Of a stretch of 64,000 nt of DNA, positions 1-8,808 are shown piece after piece. Within the stretch, counting starts at the first letter, position 1. Each line of letters starts with the position of its first letter. Below the pieces are notes generated by a model. The model was not told the DNA's origin. It made no database searches and saw nothing but the letters and a program-made list of their open reading frames with translations. This DNA comes from an uncultured Victivallales bacterium. GTDB taxonomy: Bacteria; Verrucomicrobiota; Lentisphaeria; Oligosphaerales; JAFGRS01. Location: NCBI GenBank assembly GCA_903837355.1, contig CAILUI010000249.1:62001-126000 (forward strand), read 5' to 3'. The position numbers were made by a program, and so were the translations under genes.

Positions 1-839
1 CCTGCATGGTGGAGGATGACGACACCAACTACACCGCCACCGGCCTGGCGGTCGTCAAGCAGTGCGGCGCAGGCTTCACGCCGGACGATGTGGCGCGCTT
101 CTGGCTGAGCAATATCCCGATCCTCCACGTCTGCACGGCTGAGCGCATCGCCTACAAGAACCTGGTCGATGGCGTGCCGCCGCCGCAGTCGGCCAGTTTC
201 CGCAATGTCTACCGGGAGTGGATCGGGGCGCAGATCCGCGCCGACTTCTTCGGCTACGTCAACCCCGGATGCCCGGAACGGGCCGCCGAGTTCGCCTGGC
301 GCGATGCCGCCATCAGCCACGTCAAGAATGGCATCTACGGCGAGATGTGGGTGGCGGCCATGCTGGCGGCAGCCTATGTCGCGGACGATATCGAGACCGT
401 GATCCGGGCCGGGCTGGCCCAGATTCCGGCCAGCAGCCGCCTGACCCAGGCCGTCCTGCACACCCTCGACCTGCACCGCGCCGGCCACACTTACGAGCAG
501 GCCCTCGCCGATCTGCGCACGCGCTGGGACGAGAGCCGCGGCCACGACTGGTGCCACACCATCAGCAATGCCGAGATCGTGGCGATTGCTCTGCTGTGGG
601 GCGCCAAGGACTACGGCAGGACCATCTGCTACGCCGTCATGCCGGGCTTTGACACCGACTGCAATGGCGCCACGGCCGGCAGTGTCCTCGGACTCATCCT
701 CGGGGCTGCCGCTCTGCCCAGTGCCTGGACTCGCCCCCTCAACGACACCCTCCTGACCGGCGTGGCCGGCTACCACCGGGTCTCGCTCGCACAAATGGCC
801 GACGAGACCGTCCAACTCGCCCGTAAGATCGCCGGCTGA
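1..839 (+). CDS. ADP-ribosylglycohydrolase-fold protein (5' end outside window)
   Basis: The reading frame is open at the left edge, so the visible 277 residues from the first ATG are the C-terminal part of a longer protein. The segment matches the all-helical ADP-ribosylglycohydrolase (DraG/ARH) family. Near the N-terminus a DDDTNYT stretch has the acidic cluster usual for metal binding, and near the C-terminus GFDTDCNGATAGSVLG matches the family's D-x-D-x-x-G/A-x-x-G metal-site motif. The N-terminal GAxxGDALG-type motif is missing only because of the window edge. Enzymes of this fold remove ADP-ribose from proteins or nucleotides, but many copies in carbohydrate clusters have unknown substrates. 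The GH36 gene starts 52 bp downstream on the same strand, so co-transcription is likely. Family assignment is firm; substrate is unknown. Confidence 0.85.
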   Translation, partial: CMVEDDDTNYTATGLAVVKQCGAGFTPDDVARFWLSNIPILHVCTAERIAYKNLVDGVPPPQSASFRNVYREWIGAQIRADFFGYVNPGCPERAAEFAWRDAAISHVKNGIYGEMWVAAMLAAAYVADDIETVIRAGLAQIPASSRLTQAVLHTLDLHRAGHTYEQALADLRTRWDESRGHDWCHTISNAEIVAIALLWGAKDYGRTICYAVMPGFDTDCNGATAGSVLGLILGAAALPSAWTRPLNDTLLTGVAGYHRVSLAQMADETVQLARKIAG

Positions 840-891
840 CCCCCGACTCCAGCCTGAGCGCGATCTGCCCAAACCGCTGAGACGCCTAACC

Positions 892-3369
892 ATGAGTCCG
901 TTCCCGATGCTGACCACCCTGTTCCTGCCGATGCTGGCCTTGCCGGCGGTCGCGGCCGCGCTGCCGGAGGAAGTCCCCGTGGCCCGTGCCTGGGCGCAAC
1001 GGGCCTTCCTCGGGCGAACCGACACGGCCCCACCAGCGCCCGGCCTGGAACTGCGCCGACAGGACTACGACGCCCTGGGACTGGCCCGGTCGTCGCGCCT
1101 CGGGCCCCTGCAGATCGGCCAGCAGCGCTACGAACACGGCCTCGGCACGCATGCGGTCAGCGAGATCCGGGTGCTCCTGCCGCGCCCGGGTCGCCAGTTC
1201 CAGGCCGAGGCCGGCGTTGACTTCGGCTGGCCGGGCAGTGTCGCCTTCGTGGTTGAGCTGGCCGGCAAGCCGGTCTTCACGTCCGACGTTCGCCGGGTCG
1301 ACTCCCCGCCGTTGCCGATCGCGGTCGACCTGGCCGGAGCCACGGAGTTCACCCTGCGCGTGACCGACGGCGGCGACGGCCCCAGCTCGGATCACGCCAA
1401 CTGGGCCGATGCCGCGGTCACGCTCGCGGACGGCACCCGGCTCTGGCTGGACGAATTGCCGGTGCGTGGCACCGGCACGCTGGCAGACGCCCTGCCGTTC
1501 TCCTTTGTCTATGGCGGCCAGCCCGCCGCCGCGCTCCTGGCCTCCTGGGCGCGGACCGAGGCGGTGGCCGACGCGCCGGCCGGGCTGCAGCGTTACACGC
1601 TCACCTACACCGACCCCGCCAGCGGCCTCGAGGTCGCCTGTGACCTGACCTTGGGCGTCGATCTGCCCACGATCGAGTGGGTCCTGCGCTTCCGCAACAC
1701 CGGCGCGGCCGACACGCCGCTGCTCGAGGACATCCGGGCGCTGGACCTGGCGCTCGCCGTGCCGCCGGGCGCCGCGGTCACCCTGCATCACTCCCGCGGC
1801 AGCACCTGCCAGGGAACCGACTTCCTGCCCGTCGCCGCCGCGCTGGCGGCCCCCGGCGAGCTCAGCCTGGCCCCTACTGGCGGCCGCTCGTCGGACGGCG
1901 TGCTGCCCTTCTTCAACCTCGAGTGGGAGCGCGGCGGCATCGCGGCTGCGGTGGGCTGGTCCGGCCAGTGGGCGTTGCGGGCCCAGCGCGACGCCAGCAA
2001 CGGCGTGCGGCTCCAGGCCGGGCAGCAGACAACACACCTGGTGCTGCGCCCCGGCGAGAGCATCCGTACGCCGCGCATCCTGTTGGCGCTGTGGCAGGGC
2101 GCTGACCGCCAGCGCGGCCACAACCTGCTCCGCCGCGCCCTGGTCGCCAACTACCTGCCCAAGCGCAACGGCGAACTCGCCATCGCCCCGACGACCTGGA
2201 ACTCCTGGTTTAGCTTCAACGAGGGCAACAGCGTCGACGAGACGAATCAGCTCGACTGGATCGCCCGGACCGCTGCCACGGGCATGGAGTGCTACTGGTT
2301 GGACGCGGGCTGGTTCGAGGGCGGCTGGCCGGCTGGCGCCGGCAGTTGGGTGCCCGACGCCAAGCGCTTTCCGCGCGGTCTCCGTCCCCTCGGCGACGCG
2401 GCGCACCAGGCCGGGATGAAGTTCGTCCTCTGGCTCGAACCGGAACGTGTCAACCCCAACAGCCGCCTGGCCAAAGAGCATCCCGAGTGGGTGCTGCACG
2501 CCGGCCCGGGCGATGGCCTCCTGAACCTCGGCGACGCTGCGGCCCGGGCCTGGCTCGCCGACCACCTGGCCACCTGCTTCCGCGACTGGGGTGTCGATAT
2601 CTTCCGCATGGACTTCAACATCGACCCGCTGCGCTTCTGGCAAGCCGCCGACGCGCCGGACCGCCAGGGCCTGAGCGAGATCCGCCACATCGAGGGCCTG
2701 TATGCATTGTGGGACGAACTGGTGCGCCGCCAACCGGGACTGACCATCGACAACTGCGCCAGCGGCGGCCGCCGCATCGACCTCGAGACCGTCAGCCGCA
2801 GCTACCCGCTCTGGCGTAGCGATACCCCCTGCGTCGGCTCCAAGGCCTGGCCGGTCTGGGACCAGACCCAGATCGCCGGCCTCAGCCTGTACCTGCCGCA
2901 GCACACCGGCGGCGTCTGGGGGCTTGACCCCTACACCTTCCGCAGTGCCGCCACCATGGGTGTATCGGTCTGCCCGGACCTGCGTGCCCAGGACTTCCCG
3001 CTGGACCTGGCCCAGCGCGCCCTGGCCGAGGTCAAGGAACTGCGGCCGCTCTACCTGGGCGACTACTACCCGCTGTTTGAGATCAGCCCCAGCGAGACGG
3101 TCTGGGGTGGCTGGCAGTTCGACCGCCCGGAGCTTGGCCAGGGCTTCGCTATGGCCTTCCGCCGACCGTCATGCCCCTACGTCAGCGCCGAGCTGCGCCT
3201 GCGTGGCCTCGACCCGGCAGCCCGCTACGAGGTCCAGTTCCGCGCTGGCTACGAGACCGGGGAGACGCGCACGCTGAGCGCCGCGGAGCTTGCCGGCCTA
3301 CGCCTTGAGATCGGCACGGCCCCCGGCTGTCTGCTGGTCCTCTACCGGAGGATCGAGCCGGCACGCTGA
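892..3369 (+). CDS. Secreted GH36-type alpha-galactosidase with N-terminal NPCBM domain
   Basis: An 825-residue exported enzyme expected to release terminal alpha-linked galactose from oligo- or polysaccharides. Residues 1-22 form a hydrophobic signal peptide ending in AVAAA. Residues about 45-190 resemble an NPCBM (novel putative carbohydrate-binding) domain, including the typical YEHGLGTHA motif. The central beta-sandwich and the (beta/alpha)8 barrel follow. Barrel motifs of clan GH-D are clear: TTWNSWF, WLDAGWF, FVLWLEPERVN, then FRMDFN with probable nucleophile Asp574, and WRSDTPC with probable acid/base Asp644. A small C-terminal beta domain closes the protein. No good Shine-Dalgarno is visible before the ATG. 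GH36 and GH27-like NPCBM proteins overlap in motif content, so other alpha-glycosidic specificities cannot be excluded. Confidence 0.9.
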   Translation: MSPFPMLTTLFLPMLALPAVAAALPEEVPVARAWAQRAFLGRTDTAPPAPGLELRRQDYDALGLARSSRLGPLQIGQQRYEHGLGTHAVSEIRVLLPRPGRQFQAEAGVDFGWPGSVAFVVELAGKPVFTSDVRRVDSPPLPIAVDLAGATEFTLRVTDGGDGPSSDHANWADAAVTLADGTRLWLDELPVRGTGTLADALPFSFVYGGQPAAALLASWARTEAVADAPAGLQRYTLTYTDPASGLEVACDLTLGVDLPTIEWVLRFRNTGAADTPLLEDIRALDLALAVPPGAAVTLHHSRGSTCQGTDFLPVAAALAAPGELSLAPTGGRSSDGVLPFFNLEWERGGIAAAVGWSGQWALRAQRDASNGVRLQAGQQTTHLVLRPGESIRTPRILLALWQGADRQRGHNLLRRALVANYLPKRNGELAIAPTTWNSWFSFNEGNSVDETNQLDWIARTAATGMECYWLDAGWFEGGWPAGAGSWVPDAKRFPRGLRPLGDAAHQAGMKFVLWLEPERVNPNSRLAKEHPEWVLHAGPGDGLLNLGDAAARAWLADHLATCFRDWGVDIFRMDFNIDPLRFWQAADAPDRQGLSEIRHIEGLYALWDELVRRQPGLTIDNCASGGRRIDLETVSRSYPLWRSDTPCVGSKAWPVWDQTQIAGLSLYLPQHTGGVWGLDPYTFRSAATMGVSVCPDLRAQDFPLDLAQRALAEVKELRPLYLGDYYPLFEISPSETVWGGWQFDRPELGQGFAMAFRRPSCPYVSAELRLRGLDPAARYEVQFRAGYETGETRTLSAAELAGLRLEIGTAPGCLLVLYRRIEPAR

Positions 3370-3423
3370 GCCGCCACGCCCCTCAGGTTCCGCGAGCCGA
3401 GATGACCCTCTGTGCCTGTCCCT

Positions 3424-6400
3424 TCACTGGCCCGGCTCTGCCGCGGCGGTCAGCCGGAAGCCGTCAAGAACAGGGGTCGTAGACGGGTCTGACCCTCGGG
3501 TCAGTTCGAATCGGGCACGCACGCTGCGGCCCACGGGACCGCTGACGCCTGCGGGGTGGACGGTGACGCCGTCGCGCAGGGGGAACTCCAGGCTCGAACG
3601 CACGGTGACGAAGCCGTCGTCCGAGGCCTGCAGCACTGCCTTCGCTTCGCCGCCATGGAGGTCGACGCTGACGGCCAGCTCCTGCAGGCGTGCTGGCGTG
3701 GTCCAGTCGTACGCCGGACTGGTATAGACGCCGCTGGCCGCATAGGACACGGTGCCGCTGCCGTACCGCGGGGGGTAGTCTTGGCGCAGTGCAAACTCAG
3801 CCGGCGACAACGCGCCGCGGCAGACACAGACCTCGTCCAACTCGCCGACGAAGTGGAAGCTGGCGCCCAGTCCGCCGAGGGTGAGTTCGTCCCGGCTGAC
3901 GGCGGCGCCGATGGGCGTGATGTCGATGGGGTTCTCGGCGGCGGGCTGACCGGCCGCCGTGTCCAGGGCGCCGTCGAGATACAGCGCCAGCCGCTGGGCC
4001 TGGCGGTCGTAGACGGCAGCGACATGGTGCCACTGGCCATCCGCCGCGGGACCACTTCCGAGGGCCTCGCGGAACTGGAGGTCCGCCTGCATTACCCAGG
4101 CCGCCAGACGGCCTTGCTTGACGTAGACACAGTACGCTCCCGGCTTGCCAACCATGACTCGGCTGTCCTGTGCCCCGGTGCGGAACCAGCACTGCACCGT
4201 GAAGCTGTCGCCAGGCCCGAAGAGCAGGTCCGCGGAGTCCGCGATACCGATCTGTCCCTCGCCCGCGAACTGCATGGCCTTGCCGGTTCCGTCGTGTCCG
4301 GCGCAGCCACGCACCACGTTGCCCGCGACGGTCCCGAGCCGCCGATGCGCGCTGGCATCCTGCACCATTCCCTCCGCCTCGTCCAGTTTCCAGATGCCGA
4401 GCGCGCCCCCATCGTCAATGACCCGGCGCAGGGCGAACGAGTCAGCGTAAGGCCCGCGGAACTCGATATCCTGCGTGGTGGCGGTACCGCCGGGCGTGCG
4501 CCGCAGGTTGAAGTCCATCAGCCACAGCAACGGCATGTCGATGGCGATGTCCAGGGGCTCGATCGTGGCGTCTCGGCCCGCGATGGTAACCCGGTGCCGC
4601 CGGCCTTTGAAGAGGATCTCCGCCTGGGCGCGGGGCCAGTCCGGCGGCAGGCAGGGCGTGACGGTCAGGCCGTCCCAGGTCGGCCGGATGCCCAGCACGC
4701 CATGGACCAGGGCTGCGGTGGTGGCCACCATGTCGGCCAGATAGGGTTCGCCGTCGCCGTGTCGCATCTCGCCGGTGATGTCGGCGGCGTTGTCGCCGGC
4801 CCAGGAGGTCTGGCTGGCACGCTGAGCAAAGCGGGTCAGGCGCCGGGCGGCGCCTGCGGCATCGCCGGCCCGGCAGCGGGCCATGATCTCCCAGTACGTC
4901 TGTACCAGCAGGCTGCCGCCGTTCATGTAGCGCCCGTAGGTTTGCCAAGCGTACGGGTTCAGGTCCGGCGGTACCGGCCAGAGTGCCGACAGTGTAGCGC
5001 AGCCCGTGTAGCCGTTCTCCTTCTCGAGTTCGGCGAGGCGCGCATCGGCCGTGGCCACGATCTTGCGTGCCTGCTCCGCGGAGGCGATGCCGACCGCCAC
5101 CGCCGGCCATTGGCAGAGGTCGCAGAAGTAGGCGACCTCGCGCCCCGCCCCGTCGATCCAGTCCAGGTAACGCGGGCCGCCGGGCAGGTCTTCACGCCAC
5201 AGCACCCGGTTGAACGCTTCCTCGAGCGTACCGGCGACCTCGCGGTAGAGCCGGGCCTGCTCCGGCCGGCCGGCTGCGGCCTCCATCTCCGCCAGGTCCA
5301 GAGCAGCCTGGTACAGGAACGCATTGTAGTAGCCGTTTACGCCGCCGGTGGTGATGGCATCGTAGTACCAGTGCGCCCCGACGTCAGCCAGGACAAAGAG
5401 GCCCTGCGCGTTGCGCCGCTGGAGGAAGTACGCCAGCATCTTCTCCAGCACGGGGAGGTGCTGCCGCACGAAGGCCAGGTCGCCGCTGTGCAGCAGGTAG
5501 GCATGGGTGCCGATGACCGTGTGCAGGTTGTCGTCGACCCACTCGCCACCCTGGTTGTAACCGAAGCAGGCCCGCCCCTGCGCGTCGACCGTGGCGAACA
5601 CGTGCGCCAGGTGCTCGCGGAAAGCCGGCGCCGCAGCGTACGGCTGCGCCGCCAGAGCGCCCGGGACGGGAACCCCAGCGGCCAGCGCCATGCCGTACAT
5701 CCAGCACGATCCGGCGTAGTACCAGCCATCCGTCTCGTTGCCGAAGTCGAAGCCCTTCTGGTCGTTGACTGCCCCGCCATTCAGCACCGAGCCATAGAAG
5801 TCGCGCAACGCGGTCTCGGTGGCCGGGTCCGGCAGGCTGACCGCCAACTGGTAGCCCGTGGCTGCCTTGTCGACGGGAGCGACAGAGAGCGTGACCTCCT
5901 CCGTCTGGCCGACTTGCCGGCGTCCCTGCCAGGAGGCGTCCGTGACCGCCCCCACTTCGCTCAGCCAGGCGTAGCTGCCGCGCCGGTAGAGGTGGCCCCC
6001 CGCGACCTCCAGACGCAGATCGACCGGAGCGTGCCAGTTCGTCCAGAGCTTGAGGATGGCCCAGGTGTCGCGGTCGCGCAGGACCGACAGGTGGTTCTCC
6101 GAAATCCGCCCGGGGGCCGGAGACAGCGCATAGAGCGCGCTCGGCTGGGCCGCCAGGCGCAGGGGATCCACCCACAGCGTGCCGGTGGTGGAGTTCGAGC
6201 GCTGGCGAGCGTCGAAACTGAGGAACAGCCCGGGACTCCCGGCGCAGCCGATGAACATATCCCGCAACCAGCGGCGGCGGATGGTCCAGACCAGCCTGCT
6301 GCCGTCCCCCGGCGCTGCGAGAGTCCAGTCCTCGACGGCTGCTGCCGGCTGGTCCGCGGCCGCCGCCAGCTTCACCCCGCGCAAGCGCAGCACCGTGCGG

Positions 6401-7176
6401 CCGTCGGCCTCCTCGGTCTCGACCGCCTCGGGGCTCTGGAGGCGACTCTCGTAGCGCGTCCCGTCTTCGGCCACGACGTAGGTGTACCCCTGGCGCGCCC
6501 AAGGGCGGCGGCCCACGGTGGCCAGTACGGACTGCGCCGTCAGGCCCGCGGGTCCGCGCAGCTGGAATGAGACCAGGGCAGGGCGCTGCGTGGCGACCTC
6601 CGCACGGCCGAAGGGACCCTCGATGGTCACCCGCGGGGACACCCGTCCCGGCGCCTCCACCTCCACCTCGCCGAGGCAGATGTAGCCCTCATACCTGGCC
6701 CCGGGTTGGTCGCCCTCAGGAAAGCACAGGCGGACATAGCGCCCCGGCACCGCCTGGACGAACGGACAACGGCGCACCTGGCCCTCGCCCCAAGGGGCCT
6801 CGTCGCGCGGGATCGCGTCGGGGCCGAGGGTCTGGACATCCTGCCAGGTGCCCTCAATGCCGGAGAGGCTGACCTGCACGGTGACGCGGGCTGGCGGCGC
6901 GTGGACCTTATCCTCGTACCTGGCCCAGGTGATGGTCACGCCACGCATGGGCACGACCTCGCCCAGGTCCGCCTGCCACCAGGCGCCCCTGGCCGTCCCC
7001 TGGACCGTCTGCCAGTAGTTGCCGCTTTCCCCCGCGACCCCGTCCGCCGCGGCCGCCGCCTCATAGCCGGGTCCCCAGTCGCTGGAGGCCGTCGCCGTCA
7101 GGTCTTGGGCTTGAACCGCGGTCCCACCCGCAAGCCAGACGGCAAGCAGGAGAGACGCACACCGGGGTGCCGTCAT
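3424..7176 (-). CDS. Secreted discoidin / six-hairpin glycosidase / LamG multidomain protein
   Basis: A 1250-residue exported protein. The signal peptide is residues 1-23 (ends TAVQA). Residues about 25-175 form an F5/8 type C (discoidin) carbohydrate-binding domain, with the GxWWQADLG strand. The middle (about 190-900) has a beta-sandwich followed by an alpha/alpha barrel of the six-hairpin glycosidase superfamily, related to GH78/GH63/GH15-like enzymes; recognisable segments include NGYYNAFLYQAAL and YMNGGSLLVQTYWE. The C-terminal part (about 950-1150) is a LamG/concanavalin-type domain (SFTVQCWFRT and GQWHHVAAVYD), followed by a beta-rich tail. The start has an excellent AAGGAGGA ribosome site. 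It converges with the GH36 gene across 54 bp. Exact sugar specificity cannot be read from the sequence. Confidence 0.8.
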   Translation of the reverse strand: MTAPRCASLLLAVWLAGGTAVQAQDLTATASSDWGPGYEAAAAADGVAGESGNYWQTVQGTARGAWWQADLGEVVPMRGVTITWARYEDKVHAPPARVTVQVSLSGIEGTWQDVQTLGPDAIPRDEAPWGEGQVRRCPFVQAVPGRYVRLCFPEGDQPGARYEGYICLGEVEVEAPGRVSPRVTIEGPFGRAEVATQRPALVSFQLRGPAGLTAQSVLATVGRRPWARQGYTYVVAEDGTRYESRLQSPEAVETEEADGRTVLRLRGVKLAAAADQPAAAVEDWTLAAPGDGSRLVWTIRRRWLRDMFIGCAGSPGLFLSFDARQRSNSTTGTLWVDPLRLAAQPSALYALSPAPGRISENHLSVLRDRDTWAILKLWTNWHAPVDLRLEVAGGHLYRRGSYAWLSEVGAVTDASWQGRRQVGQTEEVTLSVAPVDKAATGYQLAVSLPDPATETALRDFYGSVLNGGAVNDQKGFDFGNETDGWYYAGSCWMYGMALAAGVPVPGALAAQPYAAAPAFREHLAHVFATVDAQGRACFGYNQGGEWVDDNLHTVIGTHAYLLHSGDLAFVRQHLPVLEKMLAYFLQRRNAQGLFVLADVGAHWYYDAITTGGVNGYYNAFLYQAALDLAEMEAAAGRPEQARLYREVAGTLEEAFNRVLWREDLPGGPRYLDWIDGAGREVAYFCDLCQWPAVAVGIASAEQARKIVATADARLAELEKENGYTGCATLSALWPVPPDLNPYAWQTYGRYMNGGSLLVQTYWEIMARCRAGDAAGAARRLTRFAQRASQTSWAGDNAADITGEMRHGDGEPYLADMVATTAALVHGVLGIRPTWDGLTVTPCLPPDWPRAQAEILFKGRRHRVTIAGRDATIEPLDIAIDMPLLWLMDFNLRRTPGGTATTQDIEFRGPYADSFALRRVIDDGGALGIWKLDEAEGMVQDASAHRRLGTVAGNVVRGCAGHDGTGKAMQFAGEGQIGIADSADLLFGPGDSFTVQCWFRTGAQDSRVMVGKPGAYCVYVKQGRLAAWVMQADLQFREALGSGPAADGQWHHVAAVYDRQAQRLALYLDGALDTAAGQPAAENPIDITPIGAAVSRDELTLGGLGASFHFVGELDEVCVCRGALSPAEFALRQDYPPRYGSGTVSYAASGVYTSPAYDWTTPARLQELAVSVDLHGGEAKAVLQASDDGFVTVRSSLEFPLRDGVTVHPAGVSGPVGRSVRARFELTRGSDPSTTPVLDGFRLTAAAEPGQ

Positions 7177-7206
7177 ACTGGTTCCTCCTTAGATCGCGGC
7201 TGGCCG

Positions 7207-7926
7207 AGTAGTTGCCGGGTACGGAGTCGGCACCAAACTCGGTCAGCAGCAACGCCAGGTTGCGCTTCTTCGCCAGCGCCTCGTCAATCATCCTGCGCAT
7301 CGGCGTGAGGTCGATGGGCTCTTTCCGTACCCCTGAACCCTGAACCCCGGACTCTGAACCCTCCTCTGGCGCCGAACCCCTTGCCGCCCCATATCTTGTC
7401 ATACCAACCCCAGTAGGAGTTGATGCCGAGCACGTCGACGATGTCCGCGATGGGGCCGACGCTGCCGTAGAGCGCGGCGCAAGAGAGCAGGCGCGTCGGA
7501 TCGGCCTCACGAATCGTTGCCGCAAGAGCCCGGAGGAATGCCTCGGCCTCGGGATTGGTCGTGTTGCATTCGTTGCCGATGCTGTGGACACCCTTGAGCG
7601 GGTACGGCCGGCCGTTGAGCTGCACCTGCCCGTCGCGCATGGCGAGGGTGCGGAAACCGAAGGCAAACTCGCGACGGCCGAGAACCGGGCGGGCCGCGTC
7701 GAGCAGCTCGACCGCGACCGGCACGAGGTGCGGGTTCCCCGGCGACCAGGCGGGCGTATCCAAGCAGGGCACCTGCACGGACGGCCTCCAGCGCCGGGCC
7801 ACCGGCGATTTCCAGGCTCACGCCACGATGGATGCCACCGTCATTGAAGTGGCCGAGGCAGGGCGGCCACCTGAGTGTGGTGGCCCGGTTGGTGTCGTGG
7901 CGACTCAGGGGAACCTGCTGTCTCAT
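7207..7926 (-). pseudogene. Decayed GH2 (beta-glucuronidase/beta-galactosidase-like) gene
   Basis: Pieces of a GH2 glycosidase occur in the right order but in different frames. The start (ATG at 7926, GAAGGA ribosome site) leads into a sugar-binding-domain piece (GHFNDGGIHRGVSLEI). After a frame change comes the immunoglobulin-like domain (FGFRTLAMRDGQVQLNGRPY), which reads LKGVH directly into SIGNE. In intact enzymes more than 100 residues of barrel separate these two motifs, so an internal deletion is evident. The acid/base motif (SIGNEC) survives, and after a short repeat insertion and another frame change so does the nucleophile motif (LTEFGADSVPG). The homology ends just before the start of the downstream glycosidase gene. 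No functional GH2 enzyme can be made from this locus. Confidence 0.8.
7333..7361. repeat. CTGAACCC short repeat inside the GH2 pseudogene
   Basis: Three copies of CTGAACCC (at 7333, 7340 and 7354) lie between the surviving middle and C-terminal pieces of the GH2 remnant. They replace the sequence expected there and coincide with the frame change. They look like an inserted or expanded intergenic repeat rather than coding sequence. Confidence 0.6.
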
Positions 7927-7963
7927 GTTGTCGTCCTTCGTTGTCGACAGAACCGAGCGAATC
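7927..7963 (-). repeat. Leader direct repeat, copy B (before the GH2 pseudogene)
   Basis: A 37-bp segment directly upstream of the GH2 remnant's start codon, reading GATTCG-x-TCG-x-TTC-xx-TCGACAA on the minus strand. It aligns with the 43-bp segment directly upstream of the neighbouring four-helix gene (8551-8593), with a few substitutions and small gaps. The two copies flank the four-helix gene in direct orientation. Confidence 0.65.
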
Positions 7964-7974
7964 GATCTCATCGA

Positions 7975-8550
7975 CTAATTTGGCTCCTTCGAATCCGTCG
8001 TTTCCTCCATCTCCCTCACTCCCTTACACTCCGGATACCCTGTGCAACCCCAGAAGCCCTGGCCCGCGTTCTTGCCGGTTCGGGCCTTGCGCCGGGTCAT
8101 GGCTTTGCCGCAGTCCGGACACATCGGCGCCGCTTCCTGCTTGGCTCGGGCCTCCACCCGGATGCTGGTGAGCTTCTCGCGGAACCCGCCCTCCTGCTCG
8201 AATCGCTCCCCTTGCGTCTCCATCTGGTGGTTGAGCATGTTGATCACCCGGGCGATGAGGATCAGCAGGCAGTTCGCCTTCAGGTAATCGCCCGAAAGCT
8301 CCGCCAGGCTTGACCGCGCCACGTCGGTGAGCTTCATCTCGGTTTCGCGCGAGGTTGCCCGCCGCGCCGAACCCTCCGCGATGTTGGCGCATCCCGAGCG
8401 CGCGGCCTGCGTCATCTGGTCATTCTGTCGCCCGCAGGGATCATTGGTGCGGTTCAGGAACCGCCCGCAGAATGTCTGCGTTCCCAGTTGCACAATGTTG
8501 GCCAGAATCCACGAGTCCAGCCAGAAATACCCGCCGGTGCCGCCGAACAT
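7975..8550 (-). CDS. Four-helix bundle 'suffix domain' protein with C4 zinc ribbon
   Basis: A 191-residue protein of the family related to 23S rRNA intervening-sequence (IVS) four-helix bundle proteins. It carries the family's NIAEGSAR motif and long amphipathic helices (residues about 10-130). The C-terminus is a topoisomerase-type zinc ribbon with a CPDCG knuckle and a later WGCTGYPEC knuckle, so four cysteines can bind zinc. The start at 8550 is preferred because GAAAGGAAC lies 9 bases upstream; an in-frame ATG further upstream has no such site. The molecular function of the family is unknown. These genes are often found as mobile-looking insertions in PVC genomes, which fits the flanking direct repeats here. 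Confidence 0.8.
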   Translation of the reverse strand: MFGGTGGYFWLDSWILANIVQLGTQTFCGRFLNRTNDPCGRQNDQMTQAARSGCANIAEGSARRATSRETEMKLTDVARSSLAELSGDYLKANCLLILIARVINMLNHQMETQGERFEQEGGFREKLTSIRVEARAKQEAAPMCPDCGKAMTRRKARTGKNAGQGFWGCTGYPECKGVREMEETTDSKEPN

Positions 8551-8593
8551 GTCTGTTGTTCCTTTCGTTCTTGTCGAAGGAATCGACCGAATC
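8551..8593 (-). repeat. Leader direct repeat, copy A (before the four-helix gene)
   Basis: A 43-bp segment ending at the start codon of the four-helix gene, reading GATTCGGTCGATTC then TCGACAAGAACGAAAGGA on the minus strand. It includes that gene's ribosome site and matches the leader of the GH2 remnant at 7927-7963. The remaining 8594-8808 stretch before the GH9-like gene's stop holds nothing I can identify. Confidence 0.65.
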
Positions 8594-8808
8594 GGTATAC
8601 GGCCCCGCCAGTTCTCCTGCAGCCCCGGTAACCGGGGCCACCCATGCATAGACGAATGCAGCGCCGGCCGGGTGAAGGCTGCGGCTGAAGCGGGACACGC
8701 TCACGTTGGCACCTCACGGAAAGGGTTGTTCTGGGGCCGACACCAGAGAGTGAGCTGGGGGCCCGGCTTCACGCGCCTGCCTCGACGCCATCACCGGCTC
8801 TCGTTCCT

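Noticed and set aside
3556-6570. 1004-codon open frame on the plus strand opposite the discoidin glycosidase gene
   Set aside because: It is an antisense shadow produced by high GC and biased third positions. The minus-strand frame has a signal peptide, clear domains and a ribosome site; this one has none.
7975-8550. Four-helix protein as a sign of a nearby 23S rRNA intervening sequence
   Set aside because: No rRNA sequence is present around it. Family members with the zinc ribbon 'suffix' occur outside rRNA operons.
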